Numbered from the stretch's first letter, positions 11,214 through 23,574 are shown. The stretch is 64,000 bases of DNA from Delphinus delphis (GCF_949987515.2 NC_082697.1:85992554-86056553), one strand, 5' to 3'. Program-made: numbers and translations. The notes: generated by a model from the letters alone, not told the origin.

Positions 11214-11880
11214 TTTTCTCAAAGCTATAGCAGTTACTGGTAATGGCAGTGTTCCTGAAAGATGTGTTGTTTGTAATCTGTTAAACCTCATTGAATTCGG
11301 GTAAATACGAGGTCAGGAGATGGACGTTAGGAAGCCTGATGATAAATTCCTGTAGCATCTTTTAAGTCAGTGCTTTTAGGAGTAGCTTTAGCAGACCATC
11401 TTGGAGATGGGGAGGGTTGGGAATGTTCATCTTGTTCCACTCCTTTGCAAGTCACGGTCTTTGATCTTTACTAGGGGCTTCCTAAGATGTATCTTAGACT
11501 TGGGAGATAAGAGTGCACCAGGGCTAAGGCCCCGTAATTCAGAATTACTACTCTTGGTTACTGGACACTCCGCAGATGCTAGTTCAGGCAGGTAGATCGT
11601 CTTTGAATTCTGAGAATATTGTCCCAGTGAAATGTGGGAAGGGAAACAAAAAACCCACAAAGGAGAACATCTCAAAGGAAAAGTAGCTTCCGGTAGTAGC
11701 TTCAGAATTTGTAATTTAAGTAAAAAATTCTCAAAACAGAGAATAGGAAAGCTGAGTAAATACAATCTAATCTTTTTTAACTGGATTAAGAAACTTTGGT
11801 GTCATTCTGAATCTTCATGTGTGTGTTCCATTTTTACATAGTTCTACTTGGGTGCATCCTGGAATATCAGACCTGGGCGG
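11214..11880. other. Intron sequence, nothing recognised
   Basis: No splice-flanked open frame or recognised repeat. Confidence 0.45.
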
Positions 11881-11990
11881 GCTTGCAGGGACCTGGCCTC
11901 ATGCCCTTGTATCTCTCAGGCCTGGCGTAGCACCAGCACACAGCAGGCATTCAGATATTTGTTGGGTGTACGAATACACACTTTACGAGG
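11881..11990 (+). mobile_element. L2/MIR-type 3' end remnant
   Basis: Resembles the L2 3' end: ggcgtagcaccagcacacagcaggcattcagatatttgttggg (compare the generic cacagtaggcactcaataaatatttgttg). Confidence 0.55.
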
Positions 11991-12239
11991 AAGAAAGTCT
12001 GAAAGAACTTGAAAACCAAATTTTAATCTTGATGATCTTGTGAAACAAAATATTTTTCATGTTTTAAGTACATGAAGGTCAGGATTCTACTGAGCAGGAA
12101 GATAATCTAACCCTGTGTTTCCTGGCAGCTAACCCTGAGCTGTAGACTTGCCAAGGGAAGAAAAAAGCTCACCTGGTATGTGTAGCCAGCTCTCGTGCCA
12201 AGATGGAGGGGAAAGCGGAACAGAGGGCTCAGAAAATAA
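11991..12239. other. Intron sequence, nothing recognised
   Basis: No gene, RNA or repeat family recognised. Confidence 0.45.
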
Positions 12240-12360
12240 AATAACTGGAGGAATTGCCGTTATCCACCGGGGAAGTTGTTCAGGGGTGAATTGATTTGCT
12301 CGGGGCCACCCAGTGAGTCAGGAGTTGCATCAGTCGTTCCGTTAGGTAGAGTCATTCATA
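12240..12360 (-). repeat. MIR-like SINE remnant
   Basis: Contains the decayed MIR core pattern (ttgatttgctcggggccacccagtgagtcaggagttgc). Edges uncertain. Confidence 0.45.
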
Positions 12361-12839
12361 CAGTTTGGGAGTTTCAAGGGTAGTAGCTCTCTATTCATTA
12401 TTCTATGTAACTGAAAACACGTGGCTCTGACTTCGCTCGCTGGCAGCTGGAGACTGCCATCCAGTTTCTCACGCTGAGGGCCCTACGGCTGAAGGCGGTG
12501 CTGGTTGGCTGGTTCATTCACGTGATCTTTCACGTGGGGCGGTACCAAGACTTGGGCCCCCGGCCACCGGAAGAAATGGGCTTCCCGCTGTTGAAATAAG
12601 GTTGGAGCGATCAGAGTGATTTTATTTCTCAGCCAGTCCTTGTAGAACATCCGCAATCTAAGAATCCTCACAAAATTCTCAAGCCTATAATAAGCGGAAT
12701 GTTACTCAGAAAATCAGGGAGCATCTTTCACTTACCTGACATTTTTGTAGAATGTGTTTCCCGTGGGATTTTTGTCTGTGTTGATTAAAATGGGGCTACA
12801 GTTTCCTCTTCATAAAGTTGTAAGGAAGAGGCCGGGGCG

Positions 12840-13320
12840 GTCCCCTAACCAGGAGATCATAACTAACTGTGCGAGCAGGTCTGGAAATGAAGCAGCTGGC
12901 AGAGGCCCGCAAGGAAGTGAGCCACCCTGCGGTCTGCGGAAAGAGTGCCCCAGGCAGAGGGAACCAGGTCTGGGAAGCCCGGAGGCAGGGATGTGCCCCT
13001 GGGGGGGGGGGGGGATTGGAGAGAAGAAAGGCCAGCGCGGGTGTAGATGGGTGAGCCGTCAGAGATGGGAGTGGCTGGGATGGGGAAGTTACACAGAGTC
13101 TTGTAGGCCGTGCCAGGGATGTCACATTTAAAACTGAGTTCAGTGGGAGGCCACTGGGATGCTCTCAGTAGAGAAGCAAAACCTTCCGACTTGGGATTTT
13201 AGAAGGGTTGCTCCTGTGTGCTACTAAGTGGGGAACGTAGACGGGGCTGGGGCCGTGGGAGCGTGGGCCAGAGTGGAGGCGGGAATCCCTGGGAGGACCG
13301 CAGGCGTGCAGCTCATTCTG
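12840..13320 (-). mobile_element. L2 LINE remnant
   Basis: Landmarks of the antisense L2 strand: gccccaggcagagggaacc, gagtcttgtaggccgtg and gtgggaggccactggga. A 14-bp G-run (about 12999-13012) interrupts it. Confidence 0.65.
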
Positions 13321-13359
13321 TTGGATGTCTGCTGAGGTGGGAGCAGTGGAAGTGGTTTT

Positions 13360-13475
13360 TTGTCATCTCACCAGCCTCGGTTTTTTCATCTGTGTAGCGG
13401 GGATAATTGTGCCTGTCTCACAGTAGTTCTAAGAACGGAATGAGTTGATGCTTGCTAGGTTTGTGCCTGGACGTG
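13360..13475 (+). repeat. MIR-like SINE remnant
   Basis: cggttttttcatctgtgtagcggggataat..., then gtgcctgtctcacagtagttctaagaacggaatgag: a typical decayed MIR 3' half. Confidence 0.6.
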
Positions 13476-13514
13476 GTGAGGGTTCAGTTAACACTCGCTT
13501 TGTTTTTGTTACGA

Positions 13515-13990
13515 TCGCTGCTTCTACTACCTTTCTCCCCGGAGGCAACTGCTGTCGTGAATTTTGTGTGTATTTAGTCTGTGTCTTTATACTTCTCCTA
13601 CCTACATGTATATGCATAATCCACATCTATATTTATGCCTCTAAGAGTTTATGTAAGCGGTGTCATTTTGAAGGCATCATCTCAGCGGTTTGTTTGCATC
13701 CTGTCCATGCGGGCACATACTGATCTAGTTTGTTCATTTTAACCGTCGAAGTAATTACCACGGTTTGTAATCCATTCCCTAGTAGCGCACAGTTAGTTGT
13801 TTTCTGTTTTCTTTGCGACCAGCAGTGCCTCACTGGATGTCTGCAATGCCCTGTGGCCAGAGTTTCTCTGGAGTGTATGCTTGGGTGTGGACTTGCTGGG
13901 CCATTTCTATGCAACTTCACCGGGTATTGTTTATTCCAGCTTTACTGGCCTATTGTTTCTCAAATATGTCAAATATTGCTTCTTCTGGAG
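13515..13990 (-). mobile_element. Old L1 (L1ME-like) remnant
   Basis: Antisense L1 3' region: gcatcatctcagcggtttg, gttcattttaaccgtcg, then gcttgggtgtggacttgctgggccat and ccagctttactggcctattg. No frame survives. Confidence 0.55.
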
Positions 13991-14179
13991 AGTCTTAGTG
14001 AACAAAGCTGTTAAATGAACCGGGAAATCGCAGTCCTTATTTCAGATCATGAAAAATCACTTGTGTATGTGCTTGAGTAGACAGAGTAGGGAGACTAGCT
14101 GAGTCCCTGCACTGCAGATGGGAGGAGAGGAGTGAGAGGGAACCCTCCCAGGGTTTGTTTTAAGCAGGAATCGGAAGGC

Positions 14180-14470
14180 TCCCAGACGTGGAAATGATGG
14201 CCTTGAAGGAGGAAGTCTACACTGACAGATGCCTAGAAACAGGAGGCCCAGCACACCATGCAGGGCCTTGCGGGGGGCACCAGGGTCAGTCTGGAGACAG
14301 AGGGGGTAGGAAGAGCCTGGCGGGAGCCTTTATGGTATTTTGTGGGAAGGAGTGGGCAAGGCAGGGGGAGCAGTTTCGTGTTGAATGGTGCGGCGGGCCC
14401 CTGGCAATGGGGGTGGTCCCTGCTTGTCCAGTACCTGGCGCTGGGCGATGAGGCCAGAGGAACCGTGCCT
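14180..14470 (-). mobile_element. L2 LINE remnant
   Basis: Antisense L2-like strand (accatgcagggccttg, ggtcagtctggagacagag). Decayed. Confidence 0.5.
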
Positions 14471-14761
14471 CCTGGAGTGTAAAGCCGGAGAGAGAGAAGG
14501 TGGTTCGGGAGGGTGGGCTCTGGACTGGTTGGTTTCCCTGTGAAAGGGAATTAGCTCACCCGGAAGGGGCAGTCTCTCCAGGATTAGCAAGTCTCCTAAG
14601 ATGTTAAAGCATCATAAATACAGAAAGTAGAAGACGTGATTAACACAAGGAGAAATCATCCGAAGGTGATCACTGTGCCGTAGGCTGGGAATGCAGAGAC
14701 ACGGGAAGTTGCTCATTTTCTCCCCTGCGAGTGGGTTGCCCCTCCGAGTTCAGGTCGGCAG

Positions 14762-14925
14762 CAGTCAGGGCCGTACAGTCACCTGAGGAGCTTTCGGAAG
14801 TGCCCACCGTGGGCTCCAACCCCAGAGACCCTGAGTTCATGGGCCTAGGATGCAGCCTGGGTGTCAGGATGTTTAAAGCTCCCCAGTGATGGACCGGCAG
14901 CCGAGCCTGAGAAGCACTGATCTGA
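14762..14925 (+). mobile_element. MER5A-like hAT-Charlie nonautonomous DNA transposon
   Basis: Pattern cagtcacctgaggagcttt, then gggctccaaccccagagac, and ending cctgagaagcactgatc matches MER5A-type elements as I know them. Terminal repeats decayed. Confidence 0.65.
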
Positions 14926-15014
14926 GAGAGAGGATTCTGATCACCTACTCGGGGTGGCGGCGGCGGGGTGGAAGGGTCTTAACATCAGATAAACTGCCTT
15001 GGAGGGGAGAAGCC

Positions 15015-15385
15015 CAAGCCGCAGAAGTCGGCCAGAGAGTGTTTTAGGCTCTGGAGGCCAGGGGTCAATATCAGGGATATTACCTAGGTACGTGTGTAAC
15101 AAGAAAGAAAACAAATGTCCAGAGATTGTATTGATAACGTCAAAATGCTATAGTAATGACAACTGAGTATAATTTTTTTATAATACAGATATACTGTTGA
15201 AAAGAATGGAATCCTTTTGTGGGGATAACATTTCACTTAATTGGGGTTCAGAGTTAGTGTTCTTACCATCGAATCAAATGCAGAGATTCATCTCTGAGAA
15301 CCATCCTTTGCTCACAGGCCAGACACAGTCAGGAAACAGGATGCATTCGGCCCGCAGGCTGTCATAGTCTGCCGACCTGCCCCTC
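15015..15385 (+). mobile_element. hAT-like nonautonomous DNA transposon remnant
   Basis: Ends resemble the family with 'gggccagatagtaaatattttagg...ggcccgcgggccgtagtttgctgacc': here gtcggccagagagtgttttagg at the left and ggcccgcaggctgtcatagtctgccgacc at the right. Family name not assigned. Confidence 0.5.
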
Positions 15386-15929
15386 CCTGGACACAGCAAG
15401 CTGAGGGCCTGCCTACTTCTGAGCCAGGGCCAGGAGTCCACACTGTGGGCAGAGCAGCGGCCCCTCCCCTGCAGTGGTTCTCAGACTAGGGGGGCATGGG
15501 GAGAAACTTTCATTTACCCTTTGCTGTTGTGATGTGCAGCCCACTTACCAAAGTTCATCTCAGAAGAACATGGGGCCTCAGGTGACCTCAGAATAAAGGT
15601 GAATGTTAGAGGTTTCAACTTGCCAGCAGATACGACCAACTTCCCGAAGTCTCTGCCTGGTTCCCCTGCTGTGCAATGAGGCACGTGTACTCGGGATCCT
15701 CCGTTTGTTTTCTTCTTGACCGTTTGTGAGAGAGCCTCGCCTTCTAACTTGGATAAACTAATAACCCAGAAACCCACCATCCCAAATCCCAGTGCCATTT
15801 CTGAGTTTACGGTGGCAAACTTTCAAAGATTGTTTGATAAAACGACACTTTGACATTAAGTTTCTCCTGGTTCTGAATTATATTTTGTAATTGAACTGTG
15901 GTCAAGGACAAATCCAGATGACCCCCAGG

Positions 15930-16375
15930 GAGCCCTCACTGCCTTTGTGGCCCTGCACGCACAGCTCACGACTGACTGAACGCCCTCTCCCCTCGCTCAC
16001 CAAGCTCCAGGCCTCTCTGAGGTTTAGTTTTTCAAAAATGCTAAGCGCAGGGCCTTTGCTTCCTTTCCGCTAGGAAAGCCCCTTCCTGTCATCAAGGTCA
16101 GCTTACACAGCACCTAAGTGGCCTTCCCTGACCACCATGCTGACAGAAGCCTCCTTTACGCTTCTCTCTGCTGAGTATTTTATTTCCTTTAGATCCCGGA
16201 TCGCAAGGGCTGGGTTGCGGTTTGTTTCACTTTCTGTGGAGTTGCACTTTGAAATGCTCCTCCACTCGCAAGGCAGCTTCATGCGGGCAGGAGCCCCTCT
16301 GTCTCCATCTCTGCTGCAGCCTCGGTGGCTGCCATAGTGCTGGCACCTGGTGTCTTTGGATGAACTGAATGGGAC
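15930..16375 (+). mobile_element. L2 LINE remnant (3' region)
   Basis: Sense L2 order: cagggcctttgcttcc, then ggccttccctgaccaccatgc, then gcgggcaggagcccc and a 3' end gtgctggcacctggtg...atgaactgaatg. Confidence 0.75.
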
Positions 16376-16734
16376 CGAGGCTGCAGGATAGAAATGGTTT
16401 CCTCCTGTCAGAGTGCCCACTGTCCGTTAGGCTCCAGAAGTAAAGGTCATTGTGTCGCAGGCACTGCGCTCAGAGAGCAGGTGGCCTCACGGGGCCGCAC
16501 AGAGGTCATTTCAGCTGAGAGGTACAGGTGAGCGCGGGCACCTCGGGGACACAGGAAGGGTGCTTAGGGGGTAAGTCAGGAAGTCCTTTCCGGAAAGTGA
16601 GTCTGACGACCGTTTATAGCTGGAAGGCTGTTAGTTATAAGGGATTCACACCTGCAGGGGGACCTGATGCAGCCCCTTTTAGAGTTCGTTCCGGCTCTGA
16701 CCTTCTGTGAAATTCTGTGCCATGAAAACAGGAA

Positions 16735-16830
16735 AAGGAAACGAGGAATTTTGTGGGGCTGTGGTTTTAAATAGGGTGGCCAGGTAAGGCCTCAATGAGA
16801 AGGCGACTCCTGAATATTCGAGACTTCACG
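16735..16830 (-). mobile_element. Short L2 remnant
   Basis: ggttttaaatagggtggccaggtaaggcctcaatgagaaggcgac is a clear antisense L2 block. Confidence 0.65.
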
Positions 16831-16869
16831 TTTGCAGAGGAAATCCGCGGACAGTTTCAGGCTGTGACT

Positions 16870-19185
16870 CTGACCTTATTTGCGAATTTGGACAAAGTCG
16901 AGAGGGGTCTTTATTCTGCTCCACTAATTGTCTTTAACTCAGGTACTCGGGCTTCCTAAAGACGAGCATGGGCTCACATGAGTCAGGACAGCGGGTGGGA
17001 GCTGCCCTTCCGCCTGCTCTGAACACAGGCTTGCTGCCAGCCTGGGTGCCGGCGGGTCTTCCTCAGGCCCCGAGGAGTCCGCAGACGGGCAGGGACAGCC
17101 TGGGCCTCACATCCCAGAGTCTTCTAACCCATCCGGTGTGTCCCAGTTTTCCAGTCCTGCCTGGGCTCAGTCCAGTGCAGTCAGACCCTACCTGCACGCT
17201 GGTCCTCGGGCTCCGTTTCCACCCTGCGTTCCCTTCCTGCCTGGTCCTGCCCGCCTCTGCTCTCTGCCGTCGCTTCATGCAGCCTCGTCCTCTCCAGGTG
17301 CAGCAGGTCAGTCGGTCCCCGTTATCCGCATGCTTCACATGCATCGGACAGGGGGTCTCCTTGGTGTCTGTGACCCGTCAGCATGCTTTGCTGAGCAGGG
17401 CTGCCGTGTCCTCTGCGGAGGGGATGCGAGGCAGCAGGACCCGGCAGGCGGGAGACTTGTCACCAGATACCCTTTTGTACCTGATGAAGTTTGTACTGTG
17501 AGCATGGCATCATCGACTTTTTAAATAATTAGAAAAATACAGAGCATCATCCTGTTGAACGAGAGCATTCTGCTTCATCAAAGCTGGTAAATATTTGTAA
17601 TTTTGAAACTTGGTTTCACCTTAGAGCTGTAACCACTTCTGACTTGGGACAAAGCAATTACACTTTAAAGGTACCAAGTTCTTTTGATTTTTATATATGT
17701 ATTTATCCTTAAACCCATCTAAAAATGTTGAGTAACTACTTCATTTGTCAGCTCTATCATTAGTTGGGGTAGAGGTTTTGTGGGGGCTTTGCTTGTCTTT
17801 TCTGTACTCGCCCCACCTTATCTCCGTGGACCTTGAGGTTCATGATAAATGTCGTACATTCGTGTGGCTTTGGTGGAAGTCGTAGAAACTGGGAATGGCC
17901 GCTCGGGAGCATGAAGTCACCCGGTTTTAGCAAATTACGAAAGTCTAAAGACTGTCTGTTAATGTCTTAGCAGCTTTGAAAGAAAAAAAAGTAAGCTAAG
18001 GAAAACACTGTCTGAATGATTTATCATAATTTTGAGGAAAAGCAGATGTGGGTCTTTAAGGAAGTATTCTTCCTTACTTGAAAACTGAAAATAGTTTTTT
18101 CACAGAATTAGTAACGAAAGGATTAACTCAGTTTGCGAGTTTCTAATGAAGAATGCTCTGAAGTGCTGTTCTGTTGAGCGCTTGAAAGCCTTTTTGTCTT
18201 GTGGCATCGCATTGCTAGGGAGACTTTCCAGGAGGTTCCGTCCACGCTCTAAATAACGAATGCTTTAGGTGCTGAATACCAGATTGCCTTTGGTTTTATG
18301 TGGAAGCAAAATGTGACTTCACCTGGTTCCCGATGTGGACATTGGTGGTGTGTGTGACCTGCTGGACTGTCTTTGAACCAGCGATCAGAATCCATTCGAT
18401 GGAGCGCCTGTTTCACGTGTGTGCAGCTGGAATGCGCTGTCGACTGTTAGAAACCAGCATTGCTCCCCGTCCTGCTGGCACAGCGGCCCCTCAGTGAGGG
18501 CTGGCAGAACGGAATCAAATCGAGTGTAGCTCACTGGGAGCCTGTCAATAGAAATAATTCTCATTTTACAATCTTCTTTCCTACTCTAGAGCCTGTGGAG
18601 TACGGGCAGTGCACTTTCAGGTACATCGATTGTAGCTGGAGGTCTCTTCTCAAATGAGTTTTTTAAGAAGTCTATATAGTAAACAAAAGTTTGGTAACAG
18701 TTACTCTCATGGTCATTATATAAAGTTTATCTGAGGACTGTGAAGCAGCTGACGTGTGCTGAATGGAGGTCCAGTTTGTCTTCCATGTAAGATGGCTTGA
18801 TTCACCTCCAAACACGCGGGCCTGGGGCTGGGACGTGGGAAGGCCCTGCCCGGGTGGGAGCTGGGCCTTCCTTTCTGGGTCTCTTGGTGCCAGTGCTTCC
18901 GGCCTTTGGGACACACCCCCCATATGCCAAGCCCGGGGCCTTCAGGCTTGGGCTTTCAGTAAGGCTGTGCTCTCTTTCAAATTCTAATCTCTTTTGGTTG
19001 TAGAGGATGGAGTCCCATCACTTGACTACACAAGAAGTCTCTTTCTTCCGATTCTGCACCTACTGTCGACAAAGGCTGAGCTGCTGCCTCGTGTCCCTGT
19101 GAAGGAGATCTTCCCTGGGGCCCCAATTCCCCAGTTTTTTCTTCTTATCTTTCCAGCGACTGCTAGGATCTGTTGTTTGGGATCC
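16870..19185. other. Intron sequence, largely non-repetitive
   Basis: A GC-rich patch at 16960-17480 contains a 177-codon open frame with no recognised domain and no convincing splice context. The rest is AT-rich. No RNA gene seen. Confidence 0.5.
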
Positions 19186-19187
19186 AA

Positions 19188-19219
19188 CTTCTTCTTCTTC
19201 TTCTTCTTAGGATCCTAAG
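19188..19219. repeat. (TTC)n tract followed by a 14-bp perfect palindrome
   Basis: About six TTC units run into cttaggatcctaag (19206-19219), which equals its own reverse complement. The tract plus ttag also resembles a splice acceptor. Confidence 0.9.
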
Positions 19220-20225
19220 TTCCTCCTAAAGGAAATGATATGGTTATTATTATTACTTCTGTTATTTTACCCATTGCAGCAAACCCTGGAAATTTAAGCT
19301 AGATATTTCACAAGAGATCCCTTCCGCTCCTGGGGTTGATCCCTTTCTAATGTCAGAACTTCTCCCTACAAGAAAGTGATCGTATTTATTGTATCCGTTG
19401 ACTAGGAGAAGGCATCGTACTGGAAGGCTGCTTCAGATTCAGTATGCTTTTAAAGAATTACTTGTATCTTATTAACCAGAAAAGCATCAGTATGCTTTTA
19501 AAAGAAGTAAAAAAAAGGACAGTTAAAAAAAAATGTAGGGATGTTTTCCATAGTTTTCTCCTATAAATTTCATTATTTACCTCTAAAAATTAGACCAAAA
19601 ATCCAATCAGAATCAATTCATGTTGTGGGTAAATATTGAAAGTTTTTTCCCAATGATGCTAGCACATTTCAAATCATTTTGAAAAGGTTGTATTAAAATG
19701 TTGTTTTCCTTTAAAAAAAAAAGTAATATACATATATGTGAAAATTGCTTCTACTTAAACTGTCACTTTGCAGATTTAATGTACTTGTTACTGTAAATTA
19801 AGCTGTCTCTTTGGTTGAACTTCTCCTTTAAACAGGCTTTTCTTTTATCTTTGACATATGAAAAGGAGATAGTTTTAAAAGGAATTTTCCAGACCTGTTA
19901 TATAACTGAATTGCTTTCAAATAAAGTATGGGCCGGTATTAGTGTATTAACCTCAATAATGATTCCTCATGTGGTGAGATGTCCAGGGAGAAATAAATTG
20001 AAATGACTAATGATGTTTGGTTCGTGTACTATCTGACCAATTTTGGTACAAGGCAAATCTAATTGTTAATATACAATATCTCTTGCTTCAGATATTCCTC
20101 GCTGCAGACTGGGAGGTAGAAAGGATTGTTCCCCTTGTTTAGCGGATGAAGAACCTGAGATCTGTGTGTTTATCCTGTCCACATCTGTAGATCCGTGGGC
20201 GGGGACTGGACATAACGGGAGTGTG
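19220..20225. other. AT-rich intron, nothing recognised
   Basis: Contains a 15-bp direct repeat cagtatgcttttaaa (19440-19454 and 19488-19502). No gene or repeat family recognised. Confidence 0.5.
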
Positions 20226-20229
20226 CAAA

Positions 20230-20805
20230 GCAGACACAGGAGTCTTCCTCTGGGGCCTTGCGCTCCAGTGGGGGAGAAATATTATAAACCAGATAAACGA
20301 GTAAACTGTCAGGTACACTAGCTGGCTAGCAGCAAGTGCTCGAGACAGAAGCGCGGAAGGGATGGGAAGGGTAGGTATGGGGTGGGAGCAGGTGGAGGAG
20401 AAGATGGCCAGGGAAGGCCTTGCTAAGCTGACATCTGAGTAAGACTCACAGGAGACAGCAGTGAGTTGTGTGGATATCTAGGGCAGGAGGGTTGCAGGCA
20501 TCAAGAACCAGAAGTGCAAAGACCCCGAGGCTGAAGCACGGTGGCCACGTGACTGGCGTGGAGCAGGCAGGAGGGATGGGGTCAGAGAAGTGACAGCGCC
20601 AGATCAGGCCTTCTGGGCTTTTCCTCTGATGAGAGAGGGTTTGGGCAGAGAGTGCTGTGAACTGACTTATTTCGAGAACAGACTGATGGGGACAAGTGTA
20701 GACACGAGGAGACCAATTAGAAGATTCGCAGTGATCCAGGTGAGAGATGACGGTGGCTAGGCCAAAGCGATAGCCAAGGGAGTGGCAGTAAATGGTCAAG
20801 TTCTA
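20230..20805 (-). mobile_element. L2 LINE remnant, one of the longest here
   Basis: Antisense L2 blocks in order: ccagtgggggagaaatattataaacc, aagatggccagggaaggcc, agtgcaaagaccccgaggc, gacttatttcgagaacagactgatgggg, gtgatccaggtgagagatgacggtggc. Confidence 0.8.
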
Positions 20806-22385
20806 GCCCTGTTCTGAAGGTGGCACTGGGGTACTTGCTGACAGCTGGGCAATGAGGCAGGGGTGGTGGTTGTCACCCCGTGCTGCAGGCCCCTCCTGTG
20901 GGCGTGTGGCCCGGCTCTGTCCAGCACAGGCCCTCGCGACCCCTGTGAGTGTTGGCCTCCCGGGGTGGCCGCCGTGGGTGCCAGCCTGCAGGGGGAGGCA
21001 CAGGCTCCAAGGGCAAGTAGGTCTCTCGGCCCCTGCCTTGGCGACCCGCAGAGAGTCCTGAAGTCACTTTCTCAAAGGCACAGAGGTGGCAGAGCCTGTG
21101 TCCTGCCGAGTCTACTGCTGAACTGTGCTGCCGTGTGTGCGCGACGTGCCGGTGTTAGAGGCCACAGCGCGGCTTGTCCACGTTGGTACGAGTGAGAGGA
21201 AATGCACGAACACGAAATACGTATTGAAAGTTGTGGAGACCAACTCTCCGCTCTCTGTAAGTGCTAATTAAGGCATAAATTAAGATTTTCATTTTCTGCT
21301 CCTTAAACTACTACTGGTCCATCGCACAGAGAGGTTCTGAAGAGCAGGATCAAGGAAAGGGCCCAAATAGCAGTAGAGCTTTCAGGCACCTCGACCTCGT
21401 TTCACTGCACTCCTCCGCGGGGCACGAAAGCGGGCGTGTCGTTTTTTAAGTGCTCTCTTTAGTGAGCTGAATAGCTGCCCTTCTCTCTGCGATGACCCAT
21501 TCTGCTCAATTCCTAAGACTTGATTTGCTTGAAATGCTGCAGTGTCGAAGCAGTTCGGTGCAAGTCTACCTAACGCTGACATGTCCAAGTGTGTTTTCGG
21601 TGCTGTTTATGTTACCGTTGAGTTTTATTGTGTGGCATAGTAATTGAATTCTGCAGTAGTCATTTTATCATCTTTTAACTTTTCTGTAGTCAGTCTTTGA
21701 GCCAGCTTCAGATGGGAGAGGTGGGGACAGTGAACAAGCCGACATGTTGTCCAGGCTATTTTTTCCCCTCTTACGCCTTCTCTTAAGGCCTCATTATTTC
21801 TAGGGATTTCTGTTTATGTAGACACAAATTGATGTTAACTCTCTCATCAAATTCAAGGCTCTCCTGATTTGGAAACTTCTCCTAAGAACTCGGGCTAAAT
21901 GTTTTGAATTCTTCTTTATGCCTTGATGTAAAATGTTTGATTGGAAGTGTTGACTGATCCACATTCTCTGATTGGAAGTGAGAGACTTTAGACATCACAC
22001 ATGCTTGGGAAAGTCAAGCATTTTTATTAGTAATGGTTACTCTATTATTATCTTCTCCATTATTTTAGTGAACTAATTTTATTTATCATTCATTTATTTT
22101 ATTAACTTATTTAGCTTATTATTAATGTTATTAGTAGGACTTAGAGGGGAAAATGAATACTTATATAAAAGCTTATGTGAAATATAGAAGGCACATGTCT
22201 ATTAATTTTCTGTTTTTTTCCCCTAACTCTTTGTTGTCAGTATACACACACGCACGCATGCGTGTATGCACACCCTAAATTTGCTTCATTTTCAGTTGCT
22301 AATTATTGTGATTTCTCATGGAGCTATGGTTTGAGAGTGTGACTGGCTAAATATTACTGGAGGACAATTTTAGCAAAGCAAACAG
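20806..22385. other. Intron sequence, no gene recognised
   Basis: 20850-21190 is GC-rich; 21990-22200 is AT-rich. A CA/GCATGC-rich alternating purine-pyrimidine stretch lies at 22243-22272. No splice-flanked coding exon seen. Confidence 0.5.
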
Positions 22386-22389
22386 ACGA

Positions 22390-22870
22390 ATTTAAAAAAA
22401 AAAACTTGGGGAAAATGAAGAGTTACCAAATGTAAGTGTGTAAATTAGTACAGCCTTTCTGGAGGGCAGCTTAGTGATATTTACCAGACTCCTCAGAATG
22501 TGTCCATACTCCGACCCGGCAGTTCCACTTCTAGGAATCTGTCAAGGAGGAGAGTCAGGTATGTGCAGATATGGCTGTACCAGGGAGTCCCTGACGTGTG
22601 TTCACACTTCCCATGCATTGGAAACAATTCAGGTGTTCAGCAATGGGGCATCAGTTTAATTCTAGTACATCCCAGTATTGGATTGCTATGCAACAATTAC
22701 AAACCTCTGTGTTTTGAAATACTTAATGACATGGGGAAATGTTTGATATATTGCTTGAAGTGTTTTTAAAGGTTTATAAAATGCCTATACACACGAAGAG
22801 AATTTATATACAGAATGATACAGATAACATTCTAAGATGTTAACAAAATTTATTTTTAGTTAGTGATATT
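22390..22870 (+). mobile_element. Old L1M ORF2/3' region remnant
   Basis: Sense landmarks: gtacagcctttctggagggcagc, ggcagttccacttctaggaatctgtc, and caattcaggtgttcagcaatgggg. Confidence 0.65.
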
Positions 22871-22987
22871 TTAGAGGATTTAATTATCTTTTTTATGCAT
22901 TTCTATGTTTCCTCTATTTTCTACACTAAAAATATTTTCGTAATCAGAAAGAAACAAATTCCATTTTAAGAAATGTGCCCATAAGCA

Positions 22988-23272
22988 ATGCTGTCCAACA
23001 GAGATGTAACGTGAGCCACACGTGTACTTCAGCCACAGTAAGGAAGGCAAAAGACACACAAACATAATTTTAATAATATATCTTCATAATCTAAACTACC
23101 CAAAATGTTATACTTTCAACATGTCATCAATACTAAAAGATACAATACATTTATCTTTTCATAGTCAGTCTCTGAAATCCAGTATGTATTTATAACGCAT
23201 CTGAATTCAGACTGGCCACCTTCCACTGCTCACCAGACACAGGTGGCTGGGGGCCTCCCTGTTGGACAGAGC
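22988..23272. mobile_element. Nonautonomous hAT-like DNA transposon with terminal inverted repeats
   Basis: Left end ctgtccaacag (22991-23001) and right end ctgttggacag (23259-23269) are exact reverse complements. The interior (gtgagccacacgtg, ttttaataatatatcttc, gtggctgggggcc) fits a mammal-wide hAT family that I cannot name with certainty. Confidence 0.75.
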
Positions 23273-23574
23273 GGCCACAGGCTCTTCTATTCTGTGCCAA
23301 GATAATGTATATGAGGTTTTTTACTGTTTGGAAATCAAAGTAGAATCTGAACTTGCTGAATTTCCTCTGATTTAACCAGGCGTGCAACATATATCCCATA
23401 GTTCTAGATTTAATTACTGCTTTAAAAACAAAAATTCTGGAGAATAACAGAAACACTGCGTCCATGGAAGGTCAATGCAGATGGTTCTAGCCTCAGTGCC
23501 TGCTGTCAACTGTGTGAAAAACAGCGAATAGGGCAACTTCCACCTCCTGCCTCTTTCTTTGCTCCCTTATCTCC

